Below are positions 37,387 to 48,311 of a DNA stretch of 64,000 bases, in pieces. Both the position numbers and the translations under genes were made by a program. The number at the start of each line of letters is the position of its first letter. Positions within the stretch are counted from its first letter, which is position 1. The notes under the pieces were generated by a model that was given only the letters and a program-made list of their open reading frames with translations, did not search any database and had not been told where the DNA came from. Source of the DNA: Excoecaria cochinchinensis (taxonomy: Eukaryota; Streptophyta; Magnoliopsida; Malpighiales; Euphorbiaceae). The stretch spans positions 5,886,501-5,950,500 of the forward strand of contig CANTUQ010000081.1 in assembly GCA_947683425.1 (NCBI GenBank), read 5' to 3'.

Positions 37387-40033
37387 TCTCACACCCCAAA
37401 AATGGCCTAGTCGAATTGTATGTGTAATTGGATTATTAAAAGGATATTTTGGTAATTTATATAAATGGATTAAGGACTTAATTGAAGAGTTATATAAAGT
37501 ATTTAATGGAAGAATTTTTATTAGTGATCAATTGGTAATTTATAAGGATTTATAAGAAAATTTCCAAGGACTAGAAGCAAAAGTCAAGAAAGTTGTAGAA
37601 GAGGTCCAATAGTAGAGTGACAAGTGGCTTTGGTAGGTAAGTGCATTAATGGAGATTTGAAAGGAGTTAAGAGACGGAAGGCAGAAATTTTTAGCTTCCC
37701 TTAGAAGCTATCTGATTTTGGCTCCTCTTCCCTCATCTCTCACATTTCCTTGCTCTTTCTTTTCTCCATTTTTGCTCTCTTCCTTTGCATGTGCTGTTCT
37801 TCAATCTTTGAGCTAGGGTTTTGAGTTTTTGAAGAGTTCTAAGAGGTAAGTAGATGCAAGTACTTTGGGTTTTCTTCTTCTTTTCCTTCTCACAGGTTGG
37901 ATTTGTAATGGTGATATGGCTTTGTTTTGCATAGGCTAATTGGGTTTGTTTTGATTTGATTTGTACAAGAATCTGAAGAAAGGAAAAAGGATAAAGGGAA
38001 AGGAAAGGTTGTAACTTGACGTCAGTGGCTTTGTTAAGCTCCATTACCAGGTTTGGGAGTGTTTTGCCATCCTCACTTTGGATCATGTTTTTGATTTTAA
38101 ATGTTGATGTTGCTTGTGAGTTTTTTGTATATAGAAATGCATGAGTGTAGTAACTTTGTGTACATGATTTGTGGTAGCAAAATAATGATGATATGCATGT
38201 TAAATTAGAGGTATATGTATGATCTTGATGGATGAATTTCTGGGTTTTTGGAATCTCTGTAAATGATGTTTTGATGTATGATAATATTGTGTGATTTGTG
38301 TTATTATGATTGTGAACGTGATTTGGAGGCCAAAAAGGTAAGCTTTTACCTGTTTTAGCATGAAAAATGGGTTTGGGTAAAGTTGGGTTTTGATTTTTCT
38401 TCAATTCCCGTTTTTGCATTTCTGGAGATAGAGGAGAATCGATTCTATCGTGAGCGCGACGTTCGTCGCGAACGCGACAGAACCGGCTCTTCTCCTTCTA
38501 GCGGGATTACCGCTCAGCAAATGTGAGAAGGAAGGATCACGACTCGTGACCACCCTCTTCCCTTGGCAGTCATGAGTCGTGAGGGAGGATCACGACTTGT
38601 GACCGTCCCTTTTCTTGGAGGAGAGACGCGATAGCATCACGAGTCATGAGGGAGGATCACAACTCATGCCCTCCTCTCCTGCAAAGCGTTGGCGTCACGA
38701 GTCATGGGGGAGGATCATGACTCGTGACCATCCCTTCTTGTGAGGCTGGAGGTGCTAACGTCATGGATCGCCACTGTGTGTGCGACTTATGACTGGCTTC
38801 TCTTCCCCTCACTGTCGCGAGCGCGACAGTGAGGCCTCTCCTGCCCTATTTTGAGGAATAGGAGTTTTAAGCTTATTTTTCGTGGGTTTTCACTACATGA
38901 CACATGATTTGTCTTATATGGCCTATGAATTGATAAATTATATGATCTTAATTAGATTTGTACATGATTTATATGTCTTCATCTTGATTAAATACACATG
39001 TATACATGGAGTTGTATAATTATACTTGGTTTATTCTCTATTATATGAAAATTATTTTAGAACATAATTGAGTTGTTTTATGAGCCTGATAGTCATAGTA
39101 GTGGATAGATAAGCGCTTCTCCAGGGTTAGAGTGTGAGTGCAGCTGCTATATGTTATTTTCTACATGCGGGCCCCGTTAGGGTCATATAAGATGTTTGAG
39201 GCCTCGGTCTCCGGTATACTTTCGGGTATACATTATGGTAAAATGTTTTGAGACTCATGTGTCCATATGCTTGGGATACTGTGTCCTATCAGTATCATTA
39301 GTACCCGTATCCACTAGTTAGCGAGTAATCAGGCTATTACTTGGGTTTATTATATGAGATTGATATATGAAGTTATTAGTTATATGAAATGGATATATGT
39401 GATATGTATAAGTATATGAAATATGCCAAGATGAAATGTAATACTTGTATTCGAACATGAATGGTTAATTGTCGTATTGTGAAGATGCATATGAATATTG
39501 ACTACTTGGATATGAATGGTTACTTTCAAATTTACGTGTATCATGGATACTTGTTATAAGCATGAGTTATATATATGCTTATATGCTTTTGTTATTATTC
39601 AGCTCACATATTTGTTTATTGCAATTATATGTACGTGCATGTATTGTTCCTCTCCACTAAGCGTTATCGCTTAGCACGAGCTCTTTTCCCGTGTAGGTGG
39701 CAGGTTCATTTTGGACTCAGACATCTGCAGGTCAGCCACTAGAAGTCTAGAATTGGAGTTGTTTTATCTTCCGCTGTATTTTTGTATATGGAGCATGATT
39801 TTGGAAATGTAATTTTGAAAAGGATTATTTTGTATATGTATATGTTTATTTTTTTTAAATCCCTTTTGTAAAAACTATATGGTTATATATATATGTGGTT
39901 TTGTTATCTTTTGAGTAAATGTATTTATTTTCTTAACTTATTTGAGTTTATGTATATGCATTTGAGTTGGTATTTGAGTTTGTCTACGTGGCAACCGGCA
40001 TCCCTTCCAACGGGGGAATGTCGGGGTGTTACA
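37387..40033 (+). repeat. 3' LTR of element B
   Basis: 2647 bp, TCTCACACCCC...GGGGTGTTACA (the start fits TGTCACACCCC with one change). Modules: CT-rich leader, GAG|GTAAGT (37846-37851), palindrome clusters 38443-38482 and 38520-38833, stem-loop 39657-39674, and CCCGTGTAG|GT (AG at 39696). A 228-codon antisense frame lies over its leader (see rejected items). Confidence 0.9.
38443..38833. repeat. Palindrome clusters in the B 3' LTR
   Basis: Two joined TGTCGCG-type units at 38443-38482, then repeated ATCACGACTCGTGAC-like palindromes from 38535. The clearest palindrome of the window is at 38808-38833: 12-bp perfect arms (left arm CTCACTGTCGCG) around AG. Confidence 0.9.
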
Positions 40034-40453
40034 ATCACATATTCGCATGGTGATCCATACAAGATCAAAAAACACATAAGTGCATGAAGTACTAGTTCAA
40101 TCAACATATAAATCATATCAACAATATGTCCACATGCATATCAAAAGCTTAATCACATACTTTCTTACAAAACTCCACATACACTTATCAGTTCGTAACT
40201 TATTGTTTCGCTCATAAACTTTTGTTCAATTATTGCTTGCTAAGTCAAAGAGTGAATAAGCAAGTATACGCATAGATTCCCGAGGGTATCAACAATTCTT
40301 TCATAACACATGGATATGCGAAGGTATCAAAATCATTTTTTTCTTTTATTTCCAAAAACATTTTCGCATGGGATCTTAAACAAGATCCAAGACAGAAGGA
40401 TCGCGAGGATCCGATCGAGGACCCGATCAGGGTCCAAATCGCATGGCTGCAGC
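40034..40453. repeat. Duplicated flank, right copy
   Basis: The continuation of LTR F after element B. It matches 34079-34498 and differs from it by scattered substitutions. Past AGC at 40451-40453 the two copies diverge completely. Confidence 0.9.
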
Positions 40454-40604
40454 AAACTGAACTCTACAGGCATGCCTATCTATCCACGACTCGACTAACG
40501 CAGGCTAAACACATACTGGTTTCCTTTAATGATGTACATGTTATTTTTAGTACTTTTTCAGAGGTGCATACTTTTATTTTAGACACATAATAATCATATG
40601 CATG
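40454..40604 (-). repeat. LTR F, segment between B and the TR-GAG array
   Basis: About 150 bp with the GGCATGCCTATCTATCCAC block that also marks the middle of LTRs E, H and D. No coding sequence. Confidence 0.6.
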
Positions 40605-40609
40605 ATTCA

Positions 40610-43041
40610 TGTAACAACCCGGATACACCCTAGTAGGATTTGTGATGATTGGTCAAATTTTTATTTTTAGAATTTCTGGTTTAGCTTCTGTTGCGAGCGC
40701 GACACCTGTCGTGAGCGTGATAGAACACGCCAGTTGGAGTTCGTTTTAAGTGGGATTTTAGTGGATTTTTGAGTTAGGTTTGGACATGTGGCAGTCATGC
40801 AAGGAGTTTGGAAGGGTTTGGGACACATGTCTTAAGATAGACATGTGGGTTTGAGAGGATGTGCCAAGTGGACTTTTGCATGCAATATAAGTGATTTAAG
40901 TGGGAAAATCTGTCCTTATTCTTGTTTTGCATGCAAATAGTGATATCTCTTTGTTTTCCCTCTCTTTCTCGCTTTCACTTCCTCTTTCTTCTTTGATTTT
41001 GTCTTCCTTTGGCTAATTTATGCATTGAATGGTTTGAAGAGGTTATTAAGGGATTAAGAAGGTAAGTGTGACTTAGCTTTGTGTTGGATCTTCTTCTACT
41101 CCATTTTTGTTTTGGTTTGAGTTGGTTGTGTAATGGACTAAGAGGTGTTGTATTGGTGTTGTTTACTGTGTTTGAAGTTCTGGATAGAAGGATTGAGAAG
41201 GGCAAGGACAAGATTTGAGATTGGGAGTTTCGGCTGCACTTCTAGAGGTTGGGATCGTGTGCCCTTCATGTGTAGTGAAATTGTGATGTAGTGTCAATTG
41301 ATGCATGTTAATGTGTTTAATTGATATTTGATATAATTTAAATCTAAAATGGATGAGTGTTGAAGTATTAATTGAATTGCCATGAGTATAATCTAGTGGT
41401 CAAGTATGAACACTAGTTGTAGGGGAAAACTCTGCCAAGATTGTATCAGACCTCCGTGTGATGTTTTGGTGATAAGTGGAGTTTTAAAACTCCAAATTAA
41501 GTGATTGTTAAGCCATTAGAACCATGACTTCCATAGCTATATAAGTCTTAGGAATGACTATGATCGAATCCTGGCTCTAATTGTCCTAAAAATAGCCATA
41601 AAATAAGTATCTCTACTCTGGCAGGTCCATTAGAATAGTACATCTCGTTTAGGCCGTATCTTATGTTTTATATGTCCAAATGATCTGTAACTTATCCCAT
41701 TATAAACCTAACATCCTAGGGAACAATTGTTAAGAAGGATATTTTGCCAAAAAAGTATGTTTAGAGGTTGGTTTTTACGGTTCATGTTTGAGGTGAAATG
41801 CAGTCTCGTTGGGCACCTGTAGGAGTCTACTGTCGCGAGCGTGACAGAACCAATTATATGATAGACTTTCCTTCACATTTTGATCCGATGGTTGGCATGA
41901 ATCATTTCCCACCTTTACCTCTCTCTAGTTTGATTATTTTTATGTGTTTATACTTCCCGAAATGTACACGAACTTCTCTACAAGTTCCTATAACTTATCC
42001 AATTCATGTTTAACATTATGAGATGAGTATATGAATATGTTTGGGCATGCATATTATGGATCATAGGTATTATTTGCTAGTATAAATTATATATATTTAT
42101 TGGATTATTTAGCATGTGCATGAATTGAGTGAGATGTGATTGTGATTGGATATGTAAATATGTGTTGTAGTAATTAGAGTGTTAGCGAGCTTGAAGTGTC
42201 AAGTTAGTGGATATATAAGCATGCTTATAAAGGGTTTTGTGCGGCTGCTTTATAGACCGTTATGGTCTTTTGTCTAGGGACTTCAGTCTCTTTCGTTACC
42301 TCCGGGTATTCAAATATTTTAAGACTTATGTCTTTTGTTTTAGATACTAAATTTCATCAGTATCTTTTGTACCCGTATCCACAGTCCATGAGAGTTCAGG
42401 CTTCTTGTTTGCTTTTGCGATAATCGAGCTTATGCTTTTGATGATGGAATGATTATTTTGAGCATTTCATATTAATTGTTTTGGCTCAGTTATGTTTGTC
42501 AAGTGGACTTGATACTGTTAAGATTCTGTTATGTGTTACGTATATAAGAATGTTATGGTGCTTTGAGCATGTTAGGTTTGATAAGATTGAATTGTACATG
42601 TTATAATTTTGTAATTGACATTGCATTTACGCCTTGGCATGATATGTATATACTGTTATGTATGCTTGTGCAGTCCTTTGTTTTTATACATACCCACTAA
42701 GCGTTATTGCTTAGCATGGATGTTTATTTTCGTGTAGGTTTGCAGGATTGGTTTGGTTTTGGAGTCGCGCATCTGCTGGCCACTAGGAGTTGAAGTCTTC
42801 TTTTTTGTACTAGTATAGGGATAAGTTGTATAGTCCAATTTTTGCTTGTACGTTTTGTAACCTTTTGTAAGGCATGTAATTCAAATATGTAATGTAATGA
42901 CTTAGTATATGTATACTTTATAAGTTTAGTTATGCAAGTTTATATGTTTATTCATGAGTGCTTCCGCTTTAGCTCTTGCTTGAATGTTTGTGTTGTGTGT
43001 GACATCTCGATATTCCTTTCGAGGGGTACTGGGGTGTTACA
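40610..43041 (+). repeat. TR-GAG LTR1
   Basis: 2432 bp, TGTAACAACCC...GGGGTGTTACA. Modules: AAG|GTAAGT (41062-41067), palindromes 40690-40727 and 41830-41847, stem-loop CTAAGCGTTATTGCTTAG (42697-42714), and TTTCGTGTAG|GT (AG at 42737). Confidence 0.96.
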
Positions 43042-43046
43042 AGTTG

Positions 43047-43059
43047 TGGTATCGGAGCA
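43047..43059 (+). promoter_or_regulatory. Primer-binding site, interior 1
   Basis: TGGTATCGGAGCA, one mismatch from the initiator tRNA-Met complement TGGTATCAGAGC. The second copy at 46898 has the same mismatch. Confidence 0.9.
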
Positions 43060-43168
43060 CCGGTTTAGTCGGTTCTGGTTCTATGTGATTGTTTGGGTAT
43101 AGAGTCTTTACATGAGAGTCTGTCTAGAGTTGTGGCCTAATGTAGATGTTATCTTATGTAGTGTTTTT

Positions 43169-44396
43169 ATGGAGTGGGATCCGAGTGAGGATATGGGCGA
43201 CACGATGGAAAGTGTTAATCAGGTTGGAAGTAATCCGATCGGATAGGATAGGCCTGCACGTGAGCGTGCACCAGCAGGAGGTCAGGGTTTTTGTTTTGAT
43301 CTTGCGTTAGTATAAGGTTTACTTCAAGTGGTGGACAGATTGACTGATCCCAATGCTCCTTTTGAGCTTTTGAGGAAAAGGGGAGCGGAAGAGTTTCATG
43401 GAACTTCATTGGACCAATCGGATATGGCAGAATTCTGGTTAGAGAGGATTGATCAGATTCTACAAGAGATATCTTACCCTCCGCATCAGCGAGTTGTGTG
43501 TGCCGTATCGCTTTTGCAAGGGTCGACATATGATTGGTGGAAGCTCGTGCTTCTCAATCCACAGAGGCCGGCTGAATTGACATGGGAATTTTTCGTGAAA
43601 GAATTTGAGCAAAAGTATGTTACAAGGCCTATAGGGAAGCAAAGTGGAAGGAATTTATAAGTTTGAAGCAAAGGAACTTGTCGGTTAGCGACTATGAGAA
43701 AGAGTTTGGTCGTTTGAGCAAGTATGTGCCTACTGCTTTGATGATTGAGAATTTGAAATGCCAACATTTCCAAGATGGATTAAGAAAAGTGATTAGAGGT
43801 CCGTTGTCAGCCATGGCAGTTATGCATCCGGTTGGATATTATCAGTTAGTGGCAGCGGCATTTAAGTTAGAAGAATCGTAAGTGATCAAGCAAAAGATGG
43901 AGCACAAGAGAAAAGTAACCGATGGTAATGTGTTTAGTAGTAAGAGAACTCGTGATAGAGTTAGTGGACAGCATACACAATGGTTGGGTCCAGTGTAAGA
44001 ATCTAACGGAAGTGTCTTGGCACCCCCTAGTAAGGAAAGCAGTGTGCCAAAGTGTATACATTGCGAGAGATTTCATCGAGGCATGTGTAGAAAGATTACA
44101 GGAGCGTGTTTCAAATGTGGCAGCATGGAGCATATGCTTGCCAATTGTCCAGAAATGAAAGAGAGCACGATTTTGCAAGGTAATAGAGGGAACACGGGAG
44201 TGACTGGATCTGCAAGAGGTGGAAGAAGAAGAGGTCGAGCAGCACATGATATATTGAAAACAATTGAGAAGCTGATTCCGTCGGTTGTTCCAGCTCGATG
44301 TTATGCTATGATTAGAGAGAAAGAAGATGAGCAAGCATGTCCTTCTGGTAAGTCCTTATGTTATTGTGTTCGATTTGTAGAAGCTTTATTGTGATA
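43169..44396 (+). pseudogene. gag: Gag of the TR-GAG array, copy 1
   Basis: The ATG at 43169 opens the gag frame. Stops lie at 43244-43246 (codon 26) and 43313-43315. The frame resumes with EEFHGTSLDQSDMAEFWL and YDWWKLVLLNPQRP, then loses one base near 43625 relative to element B and continues in the next frame from LKQRNLSV to KLEES and a stop at 43879-43881. After a further stop the C-terminal part (about 44017-44396) carries two intact Cys/His knuckles: C-x2-C-x3-H-x3-C and C-x2-C-x4-H-x4-C. All lesions are shared with copy 2, so they arose before the duplication. Confidence 0.92.
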
Positions 44397-44441
44397 AGTG
44401 TTTTGCTATCTGTGTTATCGGGTAAAATTTCGAGGATGAAA

Positions 44442-44460
44442 TTTCTTAAGGGGGAAAGAT
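44442..44460 (+). promoter_or_regulatory. Polypurine tract, interior 1
   Basis: TTCTTAAGGGGGAAAGAT before the LTR2 start. An identical tract precedes LTR3 at 48312. Confidence 0.85.
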
Positions 44461-46892
44461 TGTAACAACTCGGATACACCCTAGTAGGATTTGTGATGAT
44501 TGGTCAAATTTTTGTTTTTAGAATTTCTTGTTTAGCTTCTATCATGAGAGCAACACCCGTCGTGAGCGCTACAGAACGTGCCAGTTGGAGTTCATTTTAA
44601 GCGGGATTTTAGTAGATTTTTGAGTTGGGTTTGGACATGTGGCATTCATGCAAGGAGTTTGGAAGTGTTTGGGACACATGTCTTAAGATAGACATGTGGC
44701 TTTGAGAGGATGTGCCAAGTGGACTTTTGCATGCAATATAAGTGATTTGAGTGGAAAAATCTATCCTCATTCTTGTTTAGCATGCAAATAGTGATATCTC
44801 TTTGTTTTCCCTCTCTTTCTCGGTTTCACTTCCTCTTTCTTCTTTGATTTTGTCTTCCTTTGGCTAATTTCTGTATTGGAAGGTTTGAAGAGGTTATTAA
44901 GGGATTAAGAAGGTAAGTGTGACTTAGCTTTGTGTTGGATCTTCTTCTACTCCATTTTTGTTTTGGTTTGAGTTGGTTGTGTAATGGACTAAGAGGTGTT
45001 GTATTGGTGTTGTTTACTGTGTTTGAAGTTCTGGATAGAAGGATTGAGAAGGGCAAGGACAAGATTTGAGATTGGGAGTTTCGGCTGCACTTCTAGAGGT
45101 TGGGATCGTGTGCCCTTCATGTGTAGTGAAATTGTGATGTAGTGTCAATTGATGCATGTTAATGTGTTTAATTGATATTTGATATAATTTAAATCTAAAA
45201 TGGATGAGTGTTGAAGTATTAATTGAATTGCCATGAGTATAATCTAGTGGTCATGTATGAACACTAGTTGTAGGGGAAAACTCTGCCAAGATTGTATCAG
45301 ACCTCCGTGTGATGTTTTGGTGATAAGTGGAGTTTTAAAACTCCAAATTAAGTGATTGTTAAGCCATTAGAACCATGACTTCCATAGCTATATAAGTCTT
45401 AGGAATGACTATGATCGAATCCTGGCTCTAATTGTCCTAAAAATAGCCATAAAATAAGTATCTCTACTCTGGCAGGTCCATTAGAGTAGTACATCTCGTT
45501 TAGGCCGTATCTTATGTTTTATATGTCCAAATGATCTGTAACTTATCCCATTATAAACCTAACATCCTAGGGAACAATTGTTAGGAAGGATATTTTGCCA
45601 AAAAAGTATGTTTAGAGGTTGGTTTTTACGGTTCATGTTTGAGGTGAAATGCAGTCTCGTTGGGCACCTGTAGGAGTCTACTGTCGCGAGCGTGACAGAA
45701 CCAATTATATGATAGACTTTCCTTCACATTTTGATCCGATGGTTGGCATGAATCATTTCCCACCTTTACCTCTCTCTAGTTTGATTATTTTTATGTGTTT
45801 ATACTTCCCGAAATGTACACGAACTTCTCTACAAGTTCCTATAACTTATCCAATTCATGTTTAACATTATGAGATGAGTATATGAATATGTTTGGGCATG
45901 CATATTATGGATCATAGGTATTATTTGCTAGTATAAATTATATATATTTATTGGATTATTTAGCATGTGCATGAATTGAGTGAGATGTGATTGTGATTGG
46001 ATATGTAAATATGTGTTGTAGTAATTAGAGTGTTAGCGAGCTTGAAGTGTCAAGTTAGTGGATATATAAGCATGCTTATAAAGGGTTTTGTGCGGCTGCT
46101 TTATAGACCGTTATGGTCTTTTGTCTAGGGACTTCAGTCTCTTTCGTTACCTCCGGGTATTCAAATATTTTAAGACTTATGTCTTTTGTTTTAGATACTA
46201 AATTTCATCAGTATCTTTTGTACCCGTATCCACAGTCCATGAGAGTTCAGGCTTCTTGTTTGCTTTTGCGATAATCGAGCTTATGCTTTTGATGATGGAA
46301 TGATTATTTTGAGCATTTCATATTAATTGTTTTGGCTCAGTTATGTTTGTCAAGTGGACTTGATACTGTTAAGATTCTGTTATGTGTTACGTATATAAGA
46401 ATGTTATGGTGCTTTGAGCATGTTAGGTTTGATAAGATTGAATTGTACATGTTATAATTTTGTAATTGACATTGCATTTACGCCTTGGCATGATATGTAT
46501 ATACTGTTATGTATGCTTGTGCAGTCCTTTGTTTTTATACATCCCCACTAAGCGTTATTGCTTAGCATGGATGTTTATTTTCGTGTAGGTTTGCAGGATT
46601 GGTTTGGTTTTGGAGTCGCGCATCTGCTGGCCACTAGGAGTTGAAGTCTTCTTTTTTGTACTAGTATAGGGTTAAGTTGTATAGTCCAATTTTTGCTTGT
46701 ACGTTTTGTAACCTTTTGTAAGGCATGTAATTCAAATATGTAATGTAATGACTTAGTATATGTATACTTTATAAGTTTAGTTATGCAAGTTTATATGTTT
46801 ATTCATGAGTGCTTCCGCTTTAGCTCTTGCTTGAATGTTTGTGTTGTGTGTGACATCTCGATATTCCTTTCGAGGGGTACTGGGGTGTTACA
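44461..46892 (+). repeat. TR-GAG LTR2, recombinant
   Basis: 2432 bp. Positions 44461-44881 follow LTR3 (one difference seen), while 44920 onward follows LTR1 (a handful of differences). The switch lies within 44882-44919. Modules: GTAAGT 44913-44918, palindrome 45681-45698, stem-loop 46548-46565. Confidence 0.96.
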
Positions 46893-46897
46893 AGTTG

Positions 46898-46910
46898 TGG
46901 TATCGGAGCA
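46898..46910 (+). promoter_or_regulatory. Primer-binding site, interior 2
   Basis: TGGTATCGGAGCA, same as interior 1. Confidence 0.9.
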
Positions 46911-47019
46911 CCGGTTTAGTCGGTTCTGGTTCTATGTGATTGTTTGGGTATAGAGTCTTTACATGAGAGTCTGTCTAGAGTTGTGGCCTAATATAGATGT
47001 TATCTTATGTAGTGTTTTT

Positions 47020-48247
47020 ATGGAGTGGGATCCGAGTGAGGATATGGGCGACACGATGGAAAGTGTTAATCAGGTTGGAAGTAATCCGATCGGATAGGAT
47101 AGGCCTGCACGTGAGCGTGCACCAGCAGGAGGTCAGGGTTTTTGTTTTGATCTTGCGTTAGTATAAGGTTTACTTCAAGTGGTGGACAGATTGACTGATC
47201 CCAATGCTCCTTTTGAGCTTTTGAGGAAAAGGGGAGCGGAAGAGTTTCATGGAACTTCATTGGACCAATCGGATATGGCAGAATTCTGGTTAGAGAGGAT
47301 TGATCAGATTCTACAAGAGATATCTTACCCTCCGCATCAGCGAGTTGTGTGTGCCGTATCGCTTTTGCAAGGGTCGACATATGATTGGTGGAAGCTCGTG
47401 CTTCTCAATCCACAGAGGCCGGCTGAATTGACATGGGAATTTTTCGTGAAAGAATTTGAGCAAAAGTATGTTACAAGGCCTATAGGGAAGCAAAGTGGAA
47501 GGAATTTATAAGTTTGAAGCAAAGGAACTTGTCGGTTAACGACTATGAGAAAGAGTTTGGTCGTTTGAGCAAGTATGTGCCTACTGCTTTGATGATTGAG
47601 AATTTGAAATGCCAACATTTCCAAGATGGATTAAGAAAAGTGATTAGAGGTCCGTTGTCAGCCATGGCAGTTATGCATCCGGTTGGATATTATCAGTTAG
47701 TGGCAGCGGCATTTAAGTTAGAAGAATCGTAAGTGATCAAGCAAAAGATGGAGCACAAGAGAAAAGTAACCGATGGTAATGTGTTTAGTAGTAAGAGAAC
47801 TCGTGATAGAGTTAGTGGACAGCATACACAATGGTTGGGTCCAGTGTAAGAATCTAAGGGAAGTGTCTTGGCACCCCCTAGTAAGGAAAGCAGTGTGCCA
47901 AAGTGTATACATTGCGAGAGATTTCATCGAGGCATGTGTAGAAAGATTACAGGAGCGTGTTTCAAATGTGGCAGCATGGAGCATATGCTTGCCAATTGTC
48001 CAGAAATGAAAGAGAGCACGATTTTGCAAGGTAATAGAGGGAACACGGGAGTGACTGGATCTGCAAGAGGTGGAAGAAGAAGAGGTCGAGCAACACATGA
48101 TATATTGAAAACAATTGAGAAGCTGATTCCGTCGGTTGTTCCAGCTCGATGTTATGCTATGATTAGAGAGAAAGAAGATGAGCAAGCAGGTCCTTCTGGT
48201 AAGTCCTTATGTTATTGTGTTCGATTTGTAGAAGCTTTATTGTGATA
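47020..48247 (+). pseudogene. gag: Gag of the TR-GAG array, copy 2
   Basis: Offset by 3851 from copy 1 and nearly identical. It has the same stop at codon 26, the same one-base loss and the same later stops. Substitutions separating the copies include 43142/46993 and changes in the 'LSVSDYEKEF' to 'LSVNDYEKEF' codon and near the C-terminus. Both Cys/His knuckles are intact. Confidence 0.92.
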
Positions 48248-48311
48248 AGTGTTTTGCTATCTGTGTTATCGGGTAAAATTTCGAGGATGAAATTTCTTAA
48301 GGGGGAAAGAT

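Larger units (their letters stand above)
34499..40033 (+). mobile_element. Element B, gag-only Tekay-like element with truncated 5' LTR
   Basis: 5' LTR remainder 34499-35990, primer site 35994-36006, gag pseudogene, 3' LTR 37387-40033. The interior is only 1396 bp with no pol, which fits the TR-GAG type of non-autonomous element. The base after the 3' LTR starts ATCAC (40034-40038), the same 5 bases found uninterrupted at 34079-34083. The first ~1.1 kb of the 5' LTR has been replaced by a second copy of the flank. Confidence 0.88.

Noticed and set aside
37733..38419. 228-codon antisense frame in the B 3' LTR leader
   Set aside because: No recognisable domain and low-complexity composition. 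It lies over the leader and donor region of an LTR, and the comparable part of LTR I does not keep it. A chance frame.
38808..38833. Auxin response factor site as the explanation of TGTCGC...GCGACA
   Set aside because: TGTCNN half-sites are present, but the spacing between hexamers is 4 bases rather than the 7-8 bases known for paired binding. The fixed central asymmetry is also not explained.
43215..43529. Antisense frames over the TR-GAG gag, repeated at 47066-47380
   Set aside because: Mirror frames of a real gag pseudogene; no independent support.
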